Assembly: GCA_028455995.1 (NCBI GenBank)
Contig: JABELC010000011.1
Coordinates: forward strand, 496,001 to 560,000
Origin: Scleromitrula shiraiana
Taxonomy: Eukaryota > Ascomycota > Leotiomycetes > Helotiales > Sclerotiniaceae
DNA: 64,000 bases
Reading direction: 5' to 3'
Shown: piece by piece, positions 23,387 to 36,900 of the stretch
Layout: the number at the start of each line of letters is the position of its first letter
Numbering within the stretch: the first letter of the stretch is position 1
The notes under the pieces: generated by a model
What the model saw: only the letters and a program-made list of their open reading frames with translations
The model's database searches: none
What the model was told of the DNA's origin: nothing
Made by a program: the position numbers and the translations under genes

Positions 23387-25896
23387 TCAAAAAACCTTCA
23401 AATCCCAATTCTCATCCCTACTCAACTCATAACTCCTAATACAACCATCATAGTAATGAACCACCAACCTCCACCTCCTAGGTGGCCTCCCCCAACTCTG
23501 CTCCTGCGGTACAAACAACGAATCACCTCTCTGCATCGGCGAAACCGCCATTCCCAAAACCGGACAAGAAAACCCATCACCAAAAGCATCTCTCTGTTCT
23601 ATCCCACCATCTCCTTTAGATTTTCCCATTAGCGGAAGAACCCTTTCGAGTTTCATAGTTGGGATAGGGACATCTGCGAATTCGCATTCTGGAATTGTGG
23701 GGGTAATCAGAAGGGCTCTACCATTTTGAGACCCGACGATTATGAGTGATAGTTCTGGGATTTGAAGGACGATACTTAGGCGGGAGAGTTGGTAAGGCCT
23801 ATTGAGGAATCTGAGGTTTCCCGGCGGTGAAGGAAAATTACGACATATTGTTCTTGGGACGTGGTTATGGAAAGGTTGTAACTCGATGCGGTCCTGAAAG
23901 GTTTGAAGGATTGCTGCTCCGCCTGAGTCGTATGGTTTATTTGGTTCCTCTTCATTTCTTTCTCTCATGTTCAGAGCTAGACTTATCATATACGTAGGGC
24001 GTGATCTCTTGGATGACATCGATTCCATAGCCCTTAGGGAATCATGAATAAGACTTTCGCTTTTGACGTTCTTATATGGTGTAGTGTCGAATAAAACCTT
24101 TAGAAGTGCAAAGAATGGTAAGGTAGAACCCGTCATTGTACTCGCATCAAGACCTTGTGAAAGTTCATGATTTTTTTCATATCTTCGGATGATATTCTCT
24201 GAGGTACGAAAATCAATCTCGCCTTCTTCGCTCTCTTCTTCATCGTCTTCCTCACTTCCCTCTCTTTCCTCGTCCCATTCCTCTTCCTCTTCTTCATTAC
24301 TTTCATCTCCATCTTCATTTTCATGCACTTGGCTGTCATCTTTAAAGTCTCGCATAATAGATTTTAGCCGTGGAGAAACATCGAAGCACATTCGAAGATC
24401 TCGACTATGGCCAGGCCTTAACAAGGAAGTCAAGTCTTGAATGCCTAGAGCCTCTTCAAATACTGTGGTACGTTTGAAATTCCTTAATGGAATGACTAAA
24501 ACCCCCCAGCCCCTATATTATCAATATTTTGCTATTGCCAACAGGGGAGATCTACTTACATTTGGTGTTCGGCAGGTGTTGGAGAAAACGAATTGCTAGT
24601 AACATTCGTCTCTCCATCCCAAATTCCCATCACCCATAAGTTGCCATTGATGTCCGTTGCCACGATTGACTTTGGGAAACCATTAGAGTCATCCGTAAAA
24701 GCAATTGAGGGGATGTTGCTAGATTCGGCCTGAGAATCATCAGGTTTGAGTATCCTTCTAAAATTGGAAGAAAACCAAGTGTTCGACCCTTTCATCTCAG
24801 GTACGATAATAGGTTCATCTCTGACAGGAAATACACCATGTGAATCTATGTCATCTGTAAAGATTGATGAGTTCATGCGATCACAAGAAAACTCATCGTC
24901 ATCTTCGTTGGAAGAAGAGGAATCACCAGAGGTCGCATTGCTATGAACGAAAACTGTGACTTCTTTATTGTTAGAGCTTACCGCAATAAGGCGCGACTTC
25001 TGATGTATAGCAAGACCCCAGACACTATTTCTAACGTTTTCAAGAAAAAACCTAGAACAAATGAGAATCAAAATCACATAGAACAATTCATATACTCACG
25101 GCCGTGTGCTACTAATAGGAATTTTCTGGTTTGTAGTAGGAGCACTGGCATTCCAAAGCTCGTCCGCGATGAGATCTGTGTAGTATGCTGTTACATCGCC
25201 GTCGTCCGACCCGAACAACAATATCTCCTTTTCGCCCAGATTTCCAATCAACATATTATTTACGGAATGTGGAAGATTTGGATCAATATAGCCTGGGCCA
25301 GCCTCGTTTGATATTGGTAATCGGAGGATGAGATCCGGTGTGATGGGGATACCTTGACTGGTATTTCGAGATCTTGTAACATGTATTGTATCGCTATACG
25401 CAACGAAATAGAGCTACATGACGTTAGTTAATTTGCTTGGTGTTATCGCGCATTGCTGAGGTATGAATCTTACGTTGTATTTCTGTGATAAAGCTACAAG
25501 ATTCGAACGATATGTTGCAATTAGAGGCAAGGTTTTCATGCTCGTCCATTTTGCTTCTGGTGGTAATTCGTGAAGGGAGTTATGAGCAATGCCACCTTCA
25601 AGCAATTTATTGCGCTTGAATCCACGGACCTATTAAATATAAGAATCAGTATGTAAAAGGGAAAAAAAGAAGATGATAGGGCACCTACTCTGTATTCTAA
25701 GTTCTGATAAGTATAATTTGTTATATTAACCTGAGGGATTTCCCCAAACCAATTTGAGGCCATCTTTTCCTCCAAGTAAGAAGTAATATTTTGGCATTAA
25801 TGCTCCAATATCGATGGAATGTGTAGGTGTTGCTGATAGAACGAGAGAAAAATTGGTTTGGTTGATGTTGTCGTTCAATAATGAGGATTCCAACAT
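23387..25896 (-). CDS. CRT10-like protein (putative regulator of ribonucleotide reductase genes)
   Basis: Minus-strand exons at 25629-25474, 25413-25100, 25030-24560 and 24512-23387 join in frame. Introns start GTAAGA, GTGAGT and GTAAGT and end TAG. Family blocks include LPLIATYRSNLVALSQKYN joined to LYFVAYSD at the first junction, EKEILLFGSDDGDVTAYYTD, SVWGLAIHQKSRLIAVSSN and, at the C-terminus, RPPRRWRLVVHYYDGCIRSY. This pattern is typical of the fungal CRT10 family (WD-repeat-like, nuclear). Yeast CRT10 affects RNR2/RNR3 transcription. A very acidic Glu-rich insert (~24220-24340) interrupts the last exon. The 5' end is uncertain: an open frame from an ATG at 25896 runs to ~25734, but its junction to the next exon needs an AAG acceptor inside 25629-25607 or another exon. 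The C-terminal stop at 23387 is clear. Confidence 0.75.
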
Positions 25897-28800
25897 TGAA
25901 TATTGAAGCTCAACCAGTGAAAGCTATGGCAGGCATGATGATGTCTTAGTGCAAATAAAGCGGGGCAAGGCTAGCATCATAGTCTAGAAGAATGCAAGGC
26001 TACGTTTGAGAATTTGCAAGGCTGAAATATGATGATGGCATTTAATATCTTTGTAACCAATGAAAGCCAACCCATTATTTAATCCCACCAGCACTTTCCC
26101 ACATACCACTTGGATCCATGGATTACTAGGGACGAAAAACACATGTGAAAGCACATGGTAACTTTATATCGGATCAGGTGATCTTTTATCAAGTATCAAG
26201 TGCTGATTCATATCATGTCATGTTATTAGTACTCATGTGATAAGAATAATCATGATGGATCGAGGTAAAATCCAGTTTCTAAAACATTAGTGTAATAAAC
26301 CTTGTTTCAGGGCAAAAGGGACTCTAACACACCATCTTTTTTTATATGTTAGTAAGAATAATAGATTCTAATCAATAAATTATTTTAAAAATATATCAAG
26401 ATTTTTCTAAAACATTAGCATAATAAACCTTATTTTAAGGCAAAAATAAGAATTGAATAGACTTGTAATAAAACCTCTTTTTTTTGTATTAAAGAGAAGA
26501 GGCAATAAGGAAGTAGCCAACTCAACTTGATTACTAGATGAAAGCCACTAGTTCTAAAGCTCAAGAAACGCAACATTGAAACCTCCAGGATTAAAGTATA
26601 TTTCCACATCCCAAGCTTTGACATCAATTTCACGAAGTATCTCATACATAAATACTGTACAGTAATCAGCAAAACAAATGAATAAAATAAATAATAACAA
26701 TTAGTCACCTTATTCACCTTAGTCACCTTAGTCACCTTAGTCACCTTAGTTTTTTAAATAATCTTCTAGAACATATGCTGCTCAATGTCCAATTCATTCC
26801 GAAAAGCGGAGCACCCAATTCACCCAAACCCAGCCCACCACACCAAGTCTGAAAATCCGAAAAGAACATAGCCACTCGATAAAGAAATACTCCCATCTGA
26901 TTCGTCCCATCCTCATGTCAAATCTTTGTGTAATGCTCTCTCTAATTGGTTAATCTCAACAACGATAAGACTAATCAGCCTTAATCTTATGCTAGACTGT
27001 TTTTGGAATTATGGAATTATCTCTTATCTTTAAGCTCTTGGGATGAGGTGAGAGTTGATTATTGATAATTGGCAAACGTCAAAGGTTCTGGGCAATTAGT
27101 ACGTACGTACGTCATGTCATGTATGAAGGGAGGGATTTGATGATAATCTCTTGAAACCGGGAGAATTGAAAAGTGTAAATCTTACGAGTAAGGGAAATGA
27201 TGTGAAATTGTAATTGTTAAGAGGATTGATTGATTGATTGATTGATGGATTGATGGATGGATGATTGATGGAAGACGATGAGGGATTTTGAAGTGAAGGA
27301 GAGAGAAATAAAGATAAATAGAGAGATACCGCAATACGATTTACCTGTATGATATATATTTACATCTTACCAAATAGTAAATCTAATCAGATAATGAACA
27401 AATAATGGATAATATTAAAGGAAACTTCCATACCACACCATACCATCCTCTATACCGTACCTTTTCCAACACTCTGCAGGCGCCACGGGCGGGCGGGTGG
27501 GGGAAGGACAAGCATGTTGACGCTAAGTCGGTTACACAGTCAATGCTACAGCGTGGGTGAAGCCAAAAACCGCCATAATTTCTACCTAAGATACACATCT
27601 ATGTAGTAGATAGATAATGCATGGAAAGTAGAATAGTAAATAGATATGTTATAGAATCTTCACGATAGATACGACGAGTCTTGGAACATCTCATACGAGA
27701 ACCATACAAGCATTTTATATTACATGGAGTATAGTTTCCAAGATATCAGCCAGCTCAGCCACGAAGATTATCAACATGAGTCGAGGCATCAAGACATCGA
27801 TCGGTAAATACACTAATTCAATTTCCCTTTCTTTCCTTCGGACATAACTTTTTCGTCGTTGGATGCACAGTTCCATACGTACAATATCTAGAGGTTATAT
27901 GCCGGCAAACTTTACGGAGCACAATACTTATTGAGATGTATCCTACAATGCTAACGATATTGTTACCTTATGGCATTTCCATGAAGCTTGAAAATAGCTG
28001 TGAAAAGTCCTGAAGCTAATTTATTCAATGGATGAAATCGGATGAGTGAGATTCATGGGTACGTATTGACCTGGTGTTATGTATTTTCTTTAGTAGCCTC
28101 ATATTTTTAATATATGAATGTATATCCTTGTCTTGAAGTATAGCTCTATGGATATGGAGTTTTGATATTTGGACTAGGTACTATTCCTGATGTCTTGGAT
28201 ATGTATCTCTGTACCTTCAGCTTGCTTGCTGTCTTTGACCTGGTACTGGTAGGCAAGTAGGTTACATTCAACTTCGACTGGGTACATGTACACATACTTT
28301 ATGACTTTATGGGACGAGGGATATTAATAATGACACTTTACTTCTGCGATCTCGGGGTATTCGATATAAAAGTTTTTCCGGGGGAATGATAAACGATATT
28401 TTCTTACCCCGCAGATCTAAAAAGATCGACTTTAGCTGGGAAAGACTGGGGGGGGAATTTCCTGCATAAAGAAAAAATGAAAAAAAAAATGAAAAAATGA
28501 AAAACATAAAAAAATAAAAAATAAAAAAAAAGTAAAAATAAAAATAAAAATATAATTCCCTGTTCCTAATCAAGAGAAGGGCGAGGAACGGGAGGAACGG
28601 AGGAGGAAACAAAACAACTTAGCTGCCGCTACTACAGCTAACTAGCTATTAGGTGGAACATCAAATTCATTTTCTTATTTTTATAGTATCCATGCCATAG
28701 CCATGGACCTGAGAACTAGTTTGATTGATATCTCTTCTCTCGGTTTTATTCTTGGTATGTACCTGTACCATGTATGGCTAGACTGGACTGTAGGATAACT

Positions 28801-29372
28801 AGAAATAAAATAATTCCCATGTTCCTGTATCACAAAAAGTACTAAAGGAAAGAGAGATCCCCCCCAATTTTTCTTGACATTATTCCTTTCTAATCGAATT
28901 TCTGTTCTTTTGGTTTGGTGATTTGACTTTTGGTAGTACGAATCAGATATCAGATTATCCATCAAAATCATATCATATCATATCATATCAAAAAGTTATA
29001 TAGTTCGAATTTCAACAGAAGGAAACAACAACTTAATTATTCACCTTACCTTACCTTATTTATCCCCAATCACGCCGAATACTGCAGCGAGCAGTATTAA
29101 TCGTCTGGATATCATTTCTTTAAACATCATTCCCTTATCTATCCATTCACTGTTTCTTTCTTATATACCTCCTTTGTTTTCAATATTCAAATTCAAAGCC
29201 TCAAAAACACCCCTCAAAGTTCTTACAACGAGGGAATACAAACAAATACAAAGATTCTACGTCATTTTAAAGGGCAATCCTTGTCCCTCGAACATTCCCG
29301 GAGGAGCATTTTTCGAAAAAAAGAGAATTTCAGTCAATTGAAGGATTTTTTTTACGCTTCACATCTCACAAG
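25897..29372. other. Intergenic region between the CRT10-like gene and the ammonium transporter
   Basis: No supportable gene in about 3.5 kb. Short GATT/GATG repeats lie near 27225-27270, TTAGTCACC repeats near 26705-26745, and AAAAT-type tracts near 28480-28550. Candidate GATA motifs close to the transporter are listed separately. Confidence 0.5.
28794..29139 (+). promoter_or_regulatory. GATA-type motifs upstream of the ammonium transporter
   Basis: GATAA/TTATC cores occur at about 28794, 28955, 29060 and 29134. The last (CTTATCT) fits the HGATAR consensus of fungal AreA/NIT2 nitrogen regulators; the others are GGATAA. Fungal mep genes are classic AreA targets, so control by nitrogen limitation is plausible. 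Single GATA cores are frequent by chance in AT-rich DNA. Confidence 0.35.
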
Positions 29373-31389
29373 ATGTCGACTGAAGTTTACTATCCAAATT
29401 ATGGTTATGTTGGTGCTCCAGCTAACTATAATGGAACGGGTACAAATGGTGGTGATTCGGGTACGTTACATACATGCATTTTCAACCCCTTCATTCTAGT
29501 CCAGTCTAGACTTTCAATGTTATTTTTGAGTGTCAATTTCTTCAAATTCATGTTGTACATATCACAATGGCATTTTCAAAAAGAGAAAAAATATCATTTT
29601 ACTAACATCAATTTTCCCAAAACATAGCCGTCGTCAATCTAAACCAATGGTTCGATCCCGGTGATCAAGCATATATTATCGTATCAGCATGTATGGTTCT
29701 TCTTATGCCACCGGGCCTGGGATTTCTATACTCGGGTCTGGCAAGACGAAAGTCGGCTTTGTCGATGATTTGGGCTTGTATGGGTTCTTTTTCCATCATC
29801 GTATTTCAATGGTATTTCTGGGGTTATTCGTTGGCTTTTAGTGATTCGGCTACCAATGGGTTTATTGGTAATTTGAAGCATTTTGGTTTGATGAATACGT
29901 TGGGTGTTCCTTCGCCGGGTTCGCCGTTGATTCCGGAATTGTTGTATTCGTTCTATCAGGTATGATTTTTTCTTATTGGGTGGAGATATCCGAGGGATTT
30001 CCTCCCCTTTTCGGCGGAAAAGAAATACAAGGCTAATTGGTTTTAATAGTTACAATTCTGTGCTACTACCGCAGCCATTGTGGTAGGCGCTGTTGCTGAA
30101 AGAGGTCGCCTGGTTCCAATGATGGTATTCATTTTCTTCTGGGCAACCATCGTATACTGTCCGATAGCATGCTGGGTATGGAACATCAACGGCTGGGGGT
30201 TCAACTACGGAGTGCTCGATTACGCAGGAGGTGGACCGGTGGAAATCGCATCTGGATTTTCTGCACTCGCATATTCATTGGCTTTGGGTAAACGTCAGGA
30301 GAAAATGATGTTGAATTTTAGACCTCATAATGTCTCGCTCATTACTCTTGGCACTATCTTGCTTTGGTTCGGATGGTTGGGTTTCAATGGTGGTTCGGCT
30401 TTTGGTGCTAATTTGAGAGCGGTTATGGCTTGCTGGAACTCTTGTTTGGCCGCTATGTTTGCGTCGATTACTTGGTGTCTTCTTGATTGGAGACTTGCTC
30501 GTAAATGGTGAGCATAGAAACTCCCTATTTCAAGAGCCATGACATTAACAAAATATAGGTCAATGGTAGGATGGTGTTCCGGTTGTATCTCCGGACTCGT
30601 AGCCGCCACCCCAGCATCAGGATTCATCCCACCCTGGGCATCCGTCATTCTCGGAGTCGTCACCGGAATCGTCTGCAATTATTCCACCAAAAGTAAGTCA
30701 CTTTTCTCCTCTTCTCTCCCCTTCCATTCTTTATAAAAGAAACCCAACACTAACACAACCCCAAAGTCAAATTCTGGATCCGCATCGACGACAGCATGGA
30801 CGTCCTCGCCGAGCACGGCATCGCCGGAATAGTCGGTCTTATATTCAACGCCCTCTTCGCCGCCGACTACATCATCGGCCTCGACGGCGTAAACACCGGC
30901 ATCATAACTGGCGGCTGGCTAAACCAAAATTACAAACAACTCTACATACAAATCGCCTACATAGTAGCCTGTATCGGCTACTCTTTCGTCGTTTCCCTCC
31001 TCCTCGCATACATCATAAACTACATCCCTGGACTGCACCTACGAGCGTCCGAGGAAGCAGAATTACTCGGCATGGACGACGATCAACTCGGAGAATTCGC
31101 CTACGATTATGTGGAAGTGAGAAGAGATTATTTGGCGTGGACGCCCGCGAAGGACGAGCCGGAGGGGGCGGAGAGTAGAGTCAATCCGGAGGATCGCCAT
31201 GGGATTCCGGAACATAGCGATATGATCACGGGGCAGAATCCGCATTCGCAGAGGAGTAGTGGGGGGGAGGCTGGTGTCAATGGGAATGGGAGTGCGCATA
31301 CGGGGATTATGGGGGATAGACATGGGGTTGCGGTGGAGGATAGGGATAAGGAGAAGATGGCGAGGAAGGAGGGATTGAGTAGGGGGTAG
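29373..31389 (+). CDS. Ammonium transporter, Mep/Amt/Rh family (Mep1/Mep3-MepA type)
   Basis: Five exons (29373-29460, 29628-29959, 30050-30507, 30559-30692, 30767-31389) give 544 residues, all frames joining cleanly. The protein has the usual extracellular N-terminus and about eleven membrane helices. Family blocks include LLMPPGLGFLYSGLARRKS, GAVAERGRL, RPHNVSLITLGTILLWFGW and GGSAFGANLRA. The pore position of the first twin-His is Glu205 (GGGPVEI). The second, His354 (AEHGIAG), is kept. Glu at the first site is natural in fungal Mep1/Mep3-type low-affinity, high-capacity carriers, whereas Mep2-type sensors keep His. The cytosolic tail from ~residue 425 is long, hydrophilic and Gly/Asp-rich. 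The role is ammonium uptake at the plasma membrane. Confidence 0.95.
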
Positions 31390-31401
31390 ATCGGCATGGT
31401 A

Positions 31402-31441
31402 TGGTATGGGATGGGATGGGATGGGATGGGATGGGATGGGG
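31402..31441. repeat. GGGAT pentamer run in the 3' flank of the transporter
   Basis: Tandem GGGAT preceded by GGTAT units, starting 13 bp after the stop codon. Confidence 0.8.
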
Positions 31442-32109
31442 TGAGGGAGATATACACTTGATGCGTGCGTGCGATGAGATGGTTTAATGAGGGGGATTTG
31501 TTACATTCTGTTCTATTCGGTTTGGGCTTCAAGTTCAAATAGTTCTCGAAGATTGGATACTTATATTTGTTTATATTCTCGCATGGAGTTATGGATTGGT
31601 TACTTGGTGGGCTTTACTTAGGGGGCGGATTTGGTTTGGGGCTGATTGGACGCGAAAATCTTTTATGATATGGATATGATGGGATAGGATAGGGATATGA
31701 TGGGATAGGATATGAGGGCATGATTTGATATCATTGGTTATTCAATAGTGTTTGCATGTATGTATGTATCTATGTATGTAGAGCTTGAGATGGTTAGTTT
31801 GTATATATATGAAACGGGGCATGAGATGGGGAGCTAGATAGATCCAAGTTTAAACACACACACATAGTATGATATGCTTGAATATATTATATATATATAT
31901 ATATATAATCTTGCGACTGCACACAGGAGGGAGGTTTTATTTCCTATGAATCGAGTAATTAGTGATTAGTCTGTGATATGATATGTATACTTCTAAAACA
32001 GGAATATATCTCGATGGGATGGAGATGTGCGGGAAATCCAAAAATCAGAAATTGAGAGGACGTCGGTTTTGGCGGTTGGTTTTATCACTTTACTTCATAT
32101 CATATTATA

Positions 32110-32276
32110 TCATACATTTCATACATTTCATACATTTCATACATTTCATACATTTCATACATTTCATACATTTCATACATTTCATACATTTCATACATTT
32201 CATACATTTCATACATTTCATACATTTCATACATTTCATACATTTCATACATTTCATACATTTCATACATTTCATA
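32110..32276. repeat. Nonanucleotide array ATTTCATAC, about 18 copies
   Basis: Near-perfect 9-bp units in direct tandem. Because the unit is a multiple of three, one frame reads a long Phe-His-Thr repeat, but there is no gene context. Confidence 0.95.
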
Positions 32277-32334
32277 TCATATCATATCAGTAGCTCCATA
32301 CGTGCACGTTCCTTCGGATGTCCTTCTCTTCTGG

Positions 32335-32336
<2 letters not shown>

Positions 32337-32377
<41 letters not shown>

Positions 32378-32378
32378 G
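32337..32378. repeat. TA dinucleotide run
   Basis: About fourteen TA units, then interrupted TATG/TA units. Confidence 0.85.
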
Positions 32379-33977
32379 TACATGGTACAAGGAACCCATA
32401 GATATCCATCCGTTGTCCAAAGCTCCGAAGAAGGCGCATTGCGATGTGGGATGGATGGATGAAATGGAAGGATGGATGGATGGAGTGATGGTTTTCTTAT
32501 CAGTTTGTTTGTATGCACGTCAGCAGCGGGTGCACGGACGTGATAGGGGAGATGGGGCTTGGGAGATAAGGATGGCTGTGGAGGTGTTTGGGGTGTGAGT
32601 GGGGGGGATAGGAGTGGATGGTTGGTGGAGGATTGGTGGGTTGGTGGGTTGATGGTTTGGTGGATTGATGGTTTGGTGGATTGATGGTTTGGTGGGTTGG
32701 GATTGGTATATAGTTGGGGTGGGTGGGAAGGGGAAGTTTGGTCGTTTGGTCGTTTGGGATCTGGATTGGTAGAGGGTGATGCTGTGTTTGGGGAGAAGGT
32801 GTGGGATAGGATGGGGTGGTGTTTTGCGGTTTTGTGGAGTTAAGGTTTGGTTTGTGGAGGTTAGGTTGGGTTAGTTAGAGTTTGGTTGGTAGGTTGATTG
32901 GTAGGTGCTTGGATATTGAGAACGAGTTTGGTAGAGGGGGCTGTGAACTTGGGGGACTTGGCTTGATAAGGATTTGGGTTTGAACTTTTGGGGTGGTATG
33001 ATGTGTTGGTCGATTGGTAGGTAGGTAGGTAGGTAGGGAGGTACAATTTGTGTGAGGCATGAGGCCTTTGATATGGGATGGGGTGATTGCAAACGGGAGA
33101 GAAGAAAGTTGTATTGTATGGTATGCATATCTACTAGGTACTATACCATATATGCAAAATGCAAAGCTGAAAGGAAATGGTACCTAGTACCTAGCATCCC
33201 TTTTAATAGCAAACGGAAGATCATATAATTGAAAATCGGATCTGGAAAGCCATGGACCGAAAATTTCCGACCCGAATGAATGGTTTTCGGTTGGCTACAT
33301 TAGTGTATGTTTTTGCCTGAGCAGTCTTATACAAGTTCTTTTGTTGGGTAGTATTTTAGACAATCTACACCATAGATCCTATGTGGTAGATGTATAGTTG
33401 TGTTTGTATATTGTAGTTCTATATATAGAACGGGATCGATTCCAAAAGGATTCTATACAGAACAAAGGACAGAAGTGTTAGCTAGATTCGGTCACAGCTA
33501 CATAGTAGCTAGGTGATCTGAATTGTTCCATTTCTGAATCTCTATTTAGTTAACATACAATGGTTATATGTTCTAGGTTCCAAATTCCAGGTTCCAAATT
33601 CCTATGACTTTGGGGTTTGAATATCCATACTTTGAAGAGACATTAAGAACTATATCGGCTAACAGTAGTACAGTTGCTGGTGATACAAGGCCAACCACAT
33701 CTGCTGAGAGCGTACAGCAGTTCCTGTAGAAAGCAAACGGAGTTTGACCAATAATGCTTTGAGATATCAATTATGCGGGGTCACACGTGATGGCGCTAAA
33801 AGTGGAGCGCGTCAAACGCGTTCTGGATCCCAAGATTTGAATTTACTAACACTTTAATGAATATCAACAAGTACATAAAGTTCGAATGCCGAAATTTATA
33901 ATTTGTCCAAAATTATAGATTATTTACACATCAACACAAATGGATTCACTTAGACTTGTTTATTCCACATACTCCCC

Positions 33978-36900
33978 ATGACTCGAAATAATCTTCAAAG
34001 TCATATCTCTTGGTTACTGAAAAATATAATTACAACGCCTGCGGACCTTCAGCTAGCTGCATTTACGATTCCCGCCACTTCGAACCAAACAACTTTTGAA
34101 ATTCCTGAAGGGAATACCTCTGAGCAAGAATTACGGCCCCCGCCGGCTCGAAACCGTCGAATCGAACAAATTTCAAATGCTGTCCCAGAACATCGTCCAC
34201 TTCCTCCCCCCTTCCCTACCCCAGTAACACAGTCTGCGCGAGTTACCCAGAACGAATCTGCAGATGCTGCAATGGCAAGACTTACATCTGCGCGAAAAAC
34301 AATTCGACCGGGACTCGTAAGTCAGAATCAACCACTCGGAACTCCAGCTTCTACAACTGGCACATCCATAACAAGCAATTATAGTCAACAATTGAGAGAC
34401 AATGGTTGGTGGGCCCGTTTATTCCTTTCTTTCCTGCCTCATCATTAACATTATAGGTACTCCTTCGAGGCCCGTTTCAAACCAATCCTTCATAGACAGG
34501 ACGAGAGGGGTGGCGCATAGTGGAATGTTTCGTCTGACCCCAGCGCAAACCCCAGTCTTCACGGGGCACTATGAGTCTGTAGATCTTACCGGCGACACAC
34601 CACCCTCTGGTTCCAGCACGATAGAAGAATTCGATCCTATTTCTAAAGTCTTGTTCGAACATGAGGCGGCTTCAAGAGCGGAACCTTTGGAGAAAACGGG
34701 TAAGAAGAGAAAGAGTGAGGAGTTTTCTACGAAAGCGTCACCCAGGAAAGCGAAGAAGTTATCAAATCGAACGATTGAGGAACGAGAGGGGTCGGCAGAT
34801 TCATTTTTAGATATCGACGATTCGTATGTTCGGCCAAAATCACTACCACATGGAAATGCCCCTCCTTGCGATTCCCAACGCACTATTGTTCCATATACTA
34901 CAATAGAAGATGAACCAGACCTCAATGAACTGGAAGATGTTGATATGGCTCACGAAATGTTGCCTCAAGACAGACGTACTACGGAAAGAATAACAAGTCG
35001 GCGAGGTTCAAGAGATATAGTCAACGATAGACGATCGATATCAAGAGTTACACCTGCGCCCATAAGTGGTTCCCAGAATTGTACCACTCCTCGTAGCATG
35101 CGACATCAAACTCCGACGATACAAATACGCGCCTCGCCTGTAGTCGAGACCAAACGGGAAGCTACTTCTACACCATCACCTCGCAAACGTTCGAGGCCTA
35201 AACCAGATAGGATAATACAAGATTCCGATGAAGAAATGTCAGATGATGTGGAAGTAAAATCAGCCTTTTCACATTACACACCTTTGAAGAAAACACCCAA
35301 AGTTATTGAAAGCACGCCTCCGACTTCTCGCCTACGCGATTTCCCTTCAGTGGATGTGCACGAAAATCATGTAAAATCACCAAAGAAGGAAGTTGGTAGT
35401 CCTCTCAAGCAAATATCACATAATGCGCCACTTCGTCCAGAGTATGCATCTCCATTTCAATTGCACTCACCTACGAAACCACTGTCTTCTCGGGTTTTGT
35501 CACAATGTTCTACCGAATCTACTGCTAGTTTAAGCTCCGAAGAAAAAAGAATCGTGAATGTATATATTAATAGCACTACGGCGCTTTCGGATTATTTCGC
35601 GCATCTGGAGAGCCTTCTTGCCGAGAACAAGGAAGCTATAGCTATCTACACAGAAGATGGTGAATTGCCACCATCCGAATTGAGAGAAAAACGGAAGGTT
35701 TTGGTGAGAAAGAACAATACTCATTCGGTCCTAGCAGCCAAACTTCAAAACCTCAAAGATATCAAGGCTGCATCGAAGGCTGCTGCCGAAAAAGTCATAG
35801 AACTTTCAGAGATTGATTGTGATTGCAGTGCTGAAGAAGAACGATCGAAAGTGTTGACACAGGAACTTCATGGAAAAATGAAAGAATTTTGGCAATTGCT
35901 AGATACCGCTGGTGCAACCACCAATGTATCTGGCCCAGATTCATTCAAAAGAAACCTACCCTCTTCCAACAAGCCAAACATGAATTCCAGTGCTCAAGTT
36001 ATCCTTCAAACTCAGCCTCCAACCCCTAGATATAACTCTCCTTCTCGAAACTTTCGACAGGATCATGTTTCCTCTACAGCTTTCGAACCATCTACACATC
36101 CATTACCAACTCGATATGGCTCCCCTTCACCTAGACGACGTACATCCCCCGTTCGATCGATCCCACCCAAAGATTTTCCAAGACCCAATATTGCAGTGAA
36201 ACAACCAAATTTCTATGAGCGACCTCCATCAACCGACTATGGCATTGATGATGATTTTCTCGACGATCTTATCGAAGAAGAGCAGAGCATTCGGAAACAC
36301 TCTGTGCCTGCGAATAAAATGGTGGACGAAATAGAAGATGACGATGATTATGGAGATTTTGATGATGACGAAGAAATGATTGGTGTTGCTGAACAGGTTG
36401 AACAGATGAACTCTTTCAATGCCTCCTCACGTCCTACGACCATGGCTCTACGTGATACCTCGAGGAGTGCTTCTAAAAGTTCTAAGCGTACTAGCTTGGG
36501 CACAAATAAACCCCACGATATGTATTCGACCACGGATCCATCTCATGCAAGTATGTTCAAATACCCATGGTCCGGAGATGTGAAGAAGGCTTTGAAAGAT
36601 CGCTTTCGTCTGAAAGGTTTCCGACAAAATCAATTAGATGCAATCAATGCCACCTTAGCGGGGGAGGATGCGTTTGTATTGATGCCAACGGGTGGGGGAA
36701 AGTCTTTATGCTATCAGTTACCTGCCATTGTGCAGTCAGGGAAAACCAAAGGTGTCACCATCGTGATTTCACCTTTATTGGCTCTCATGGATGACCAAGT
36801 TGAACACTTAAAGAAGCTTGGCATTCAAGCATCGTTATTGAATGGCGATATCCCTTCCAACCAAAAAGCTATCGTTTTCGACGGCCTGCGCGAAATGCAC

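Larger units (their letters stand above)
31390..33977. other. Microsatellite-rich intergenic region
   Basis: No supportable gene. It holds GGGAT repeats right after the transporter stop, TA runs, a long ATTTCATAC nonamer array, and G-rich GGATTGATGGTTTGGT-type repeats near 32630-32710. Confidence 0.6.

Noticed and set aside
32110..32276. Regular repeat array considered as a CRISPR array
   Set aside because: The units are 9 bp in direct tandem with no spacers, and the window is eukaryotic.
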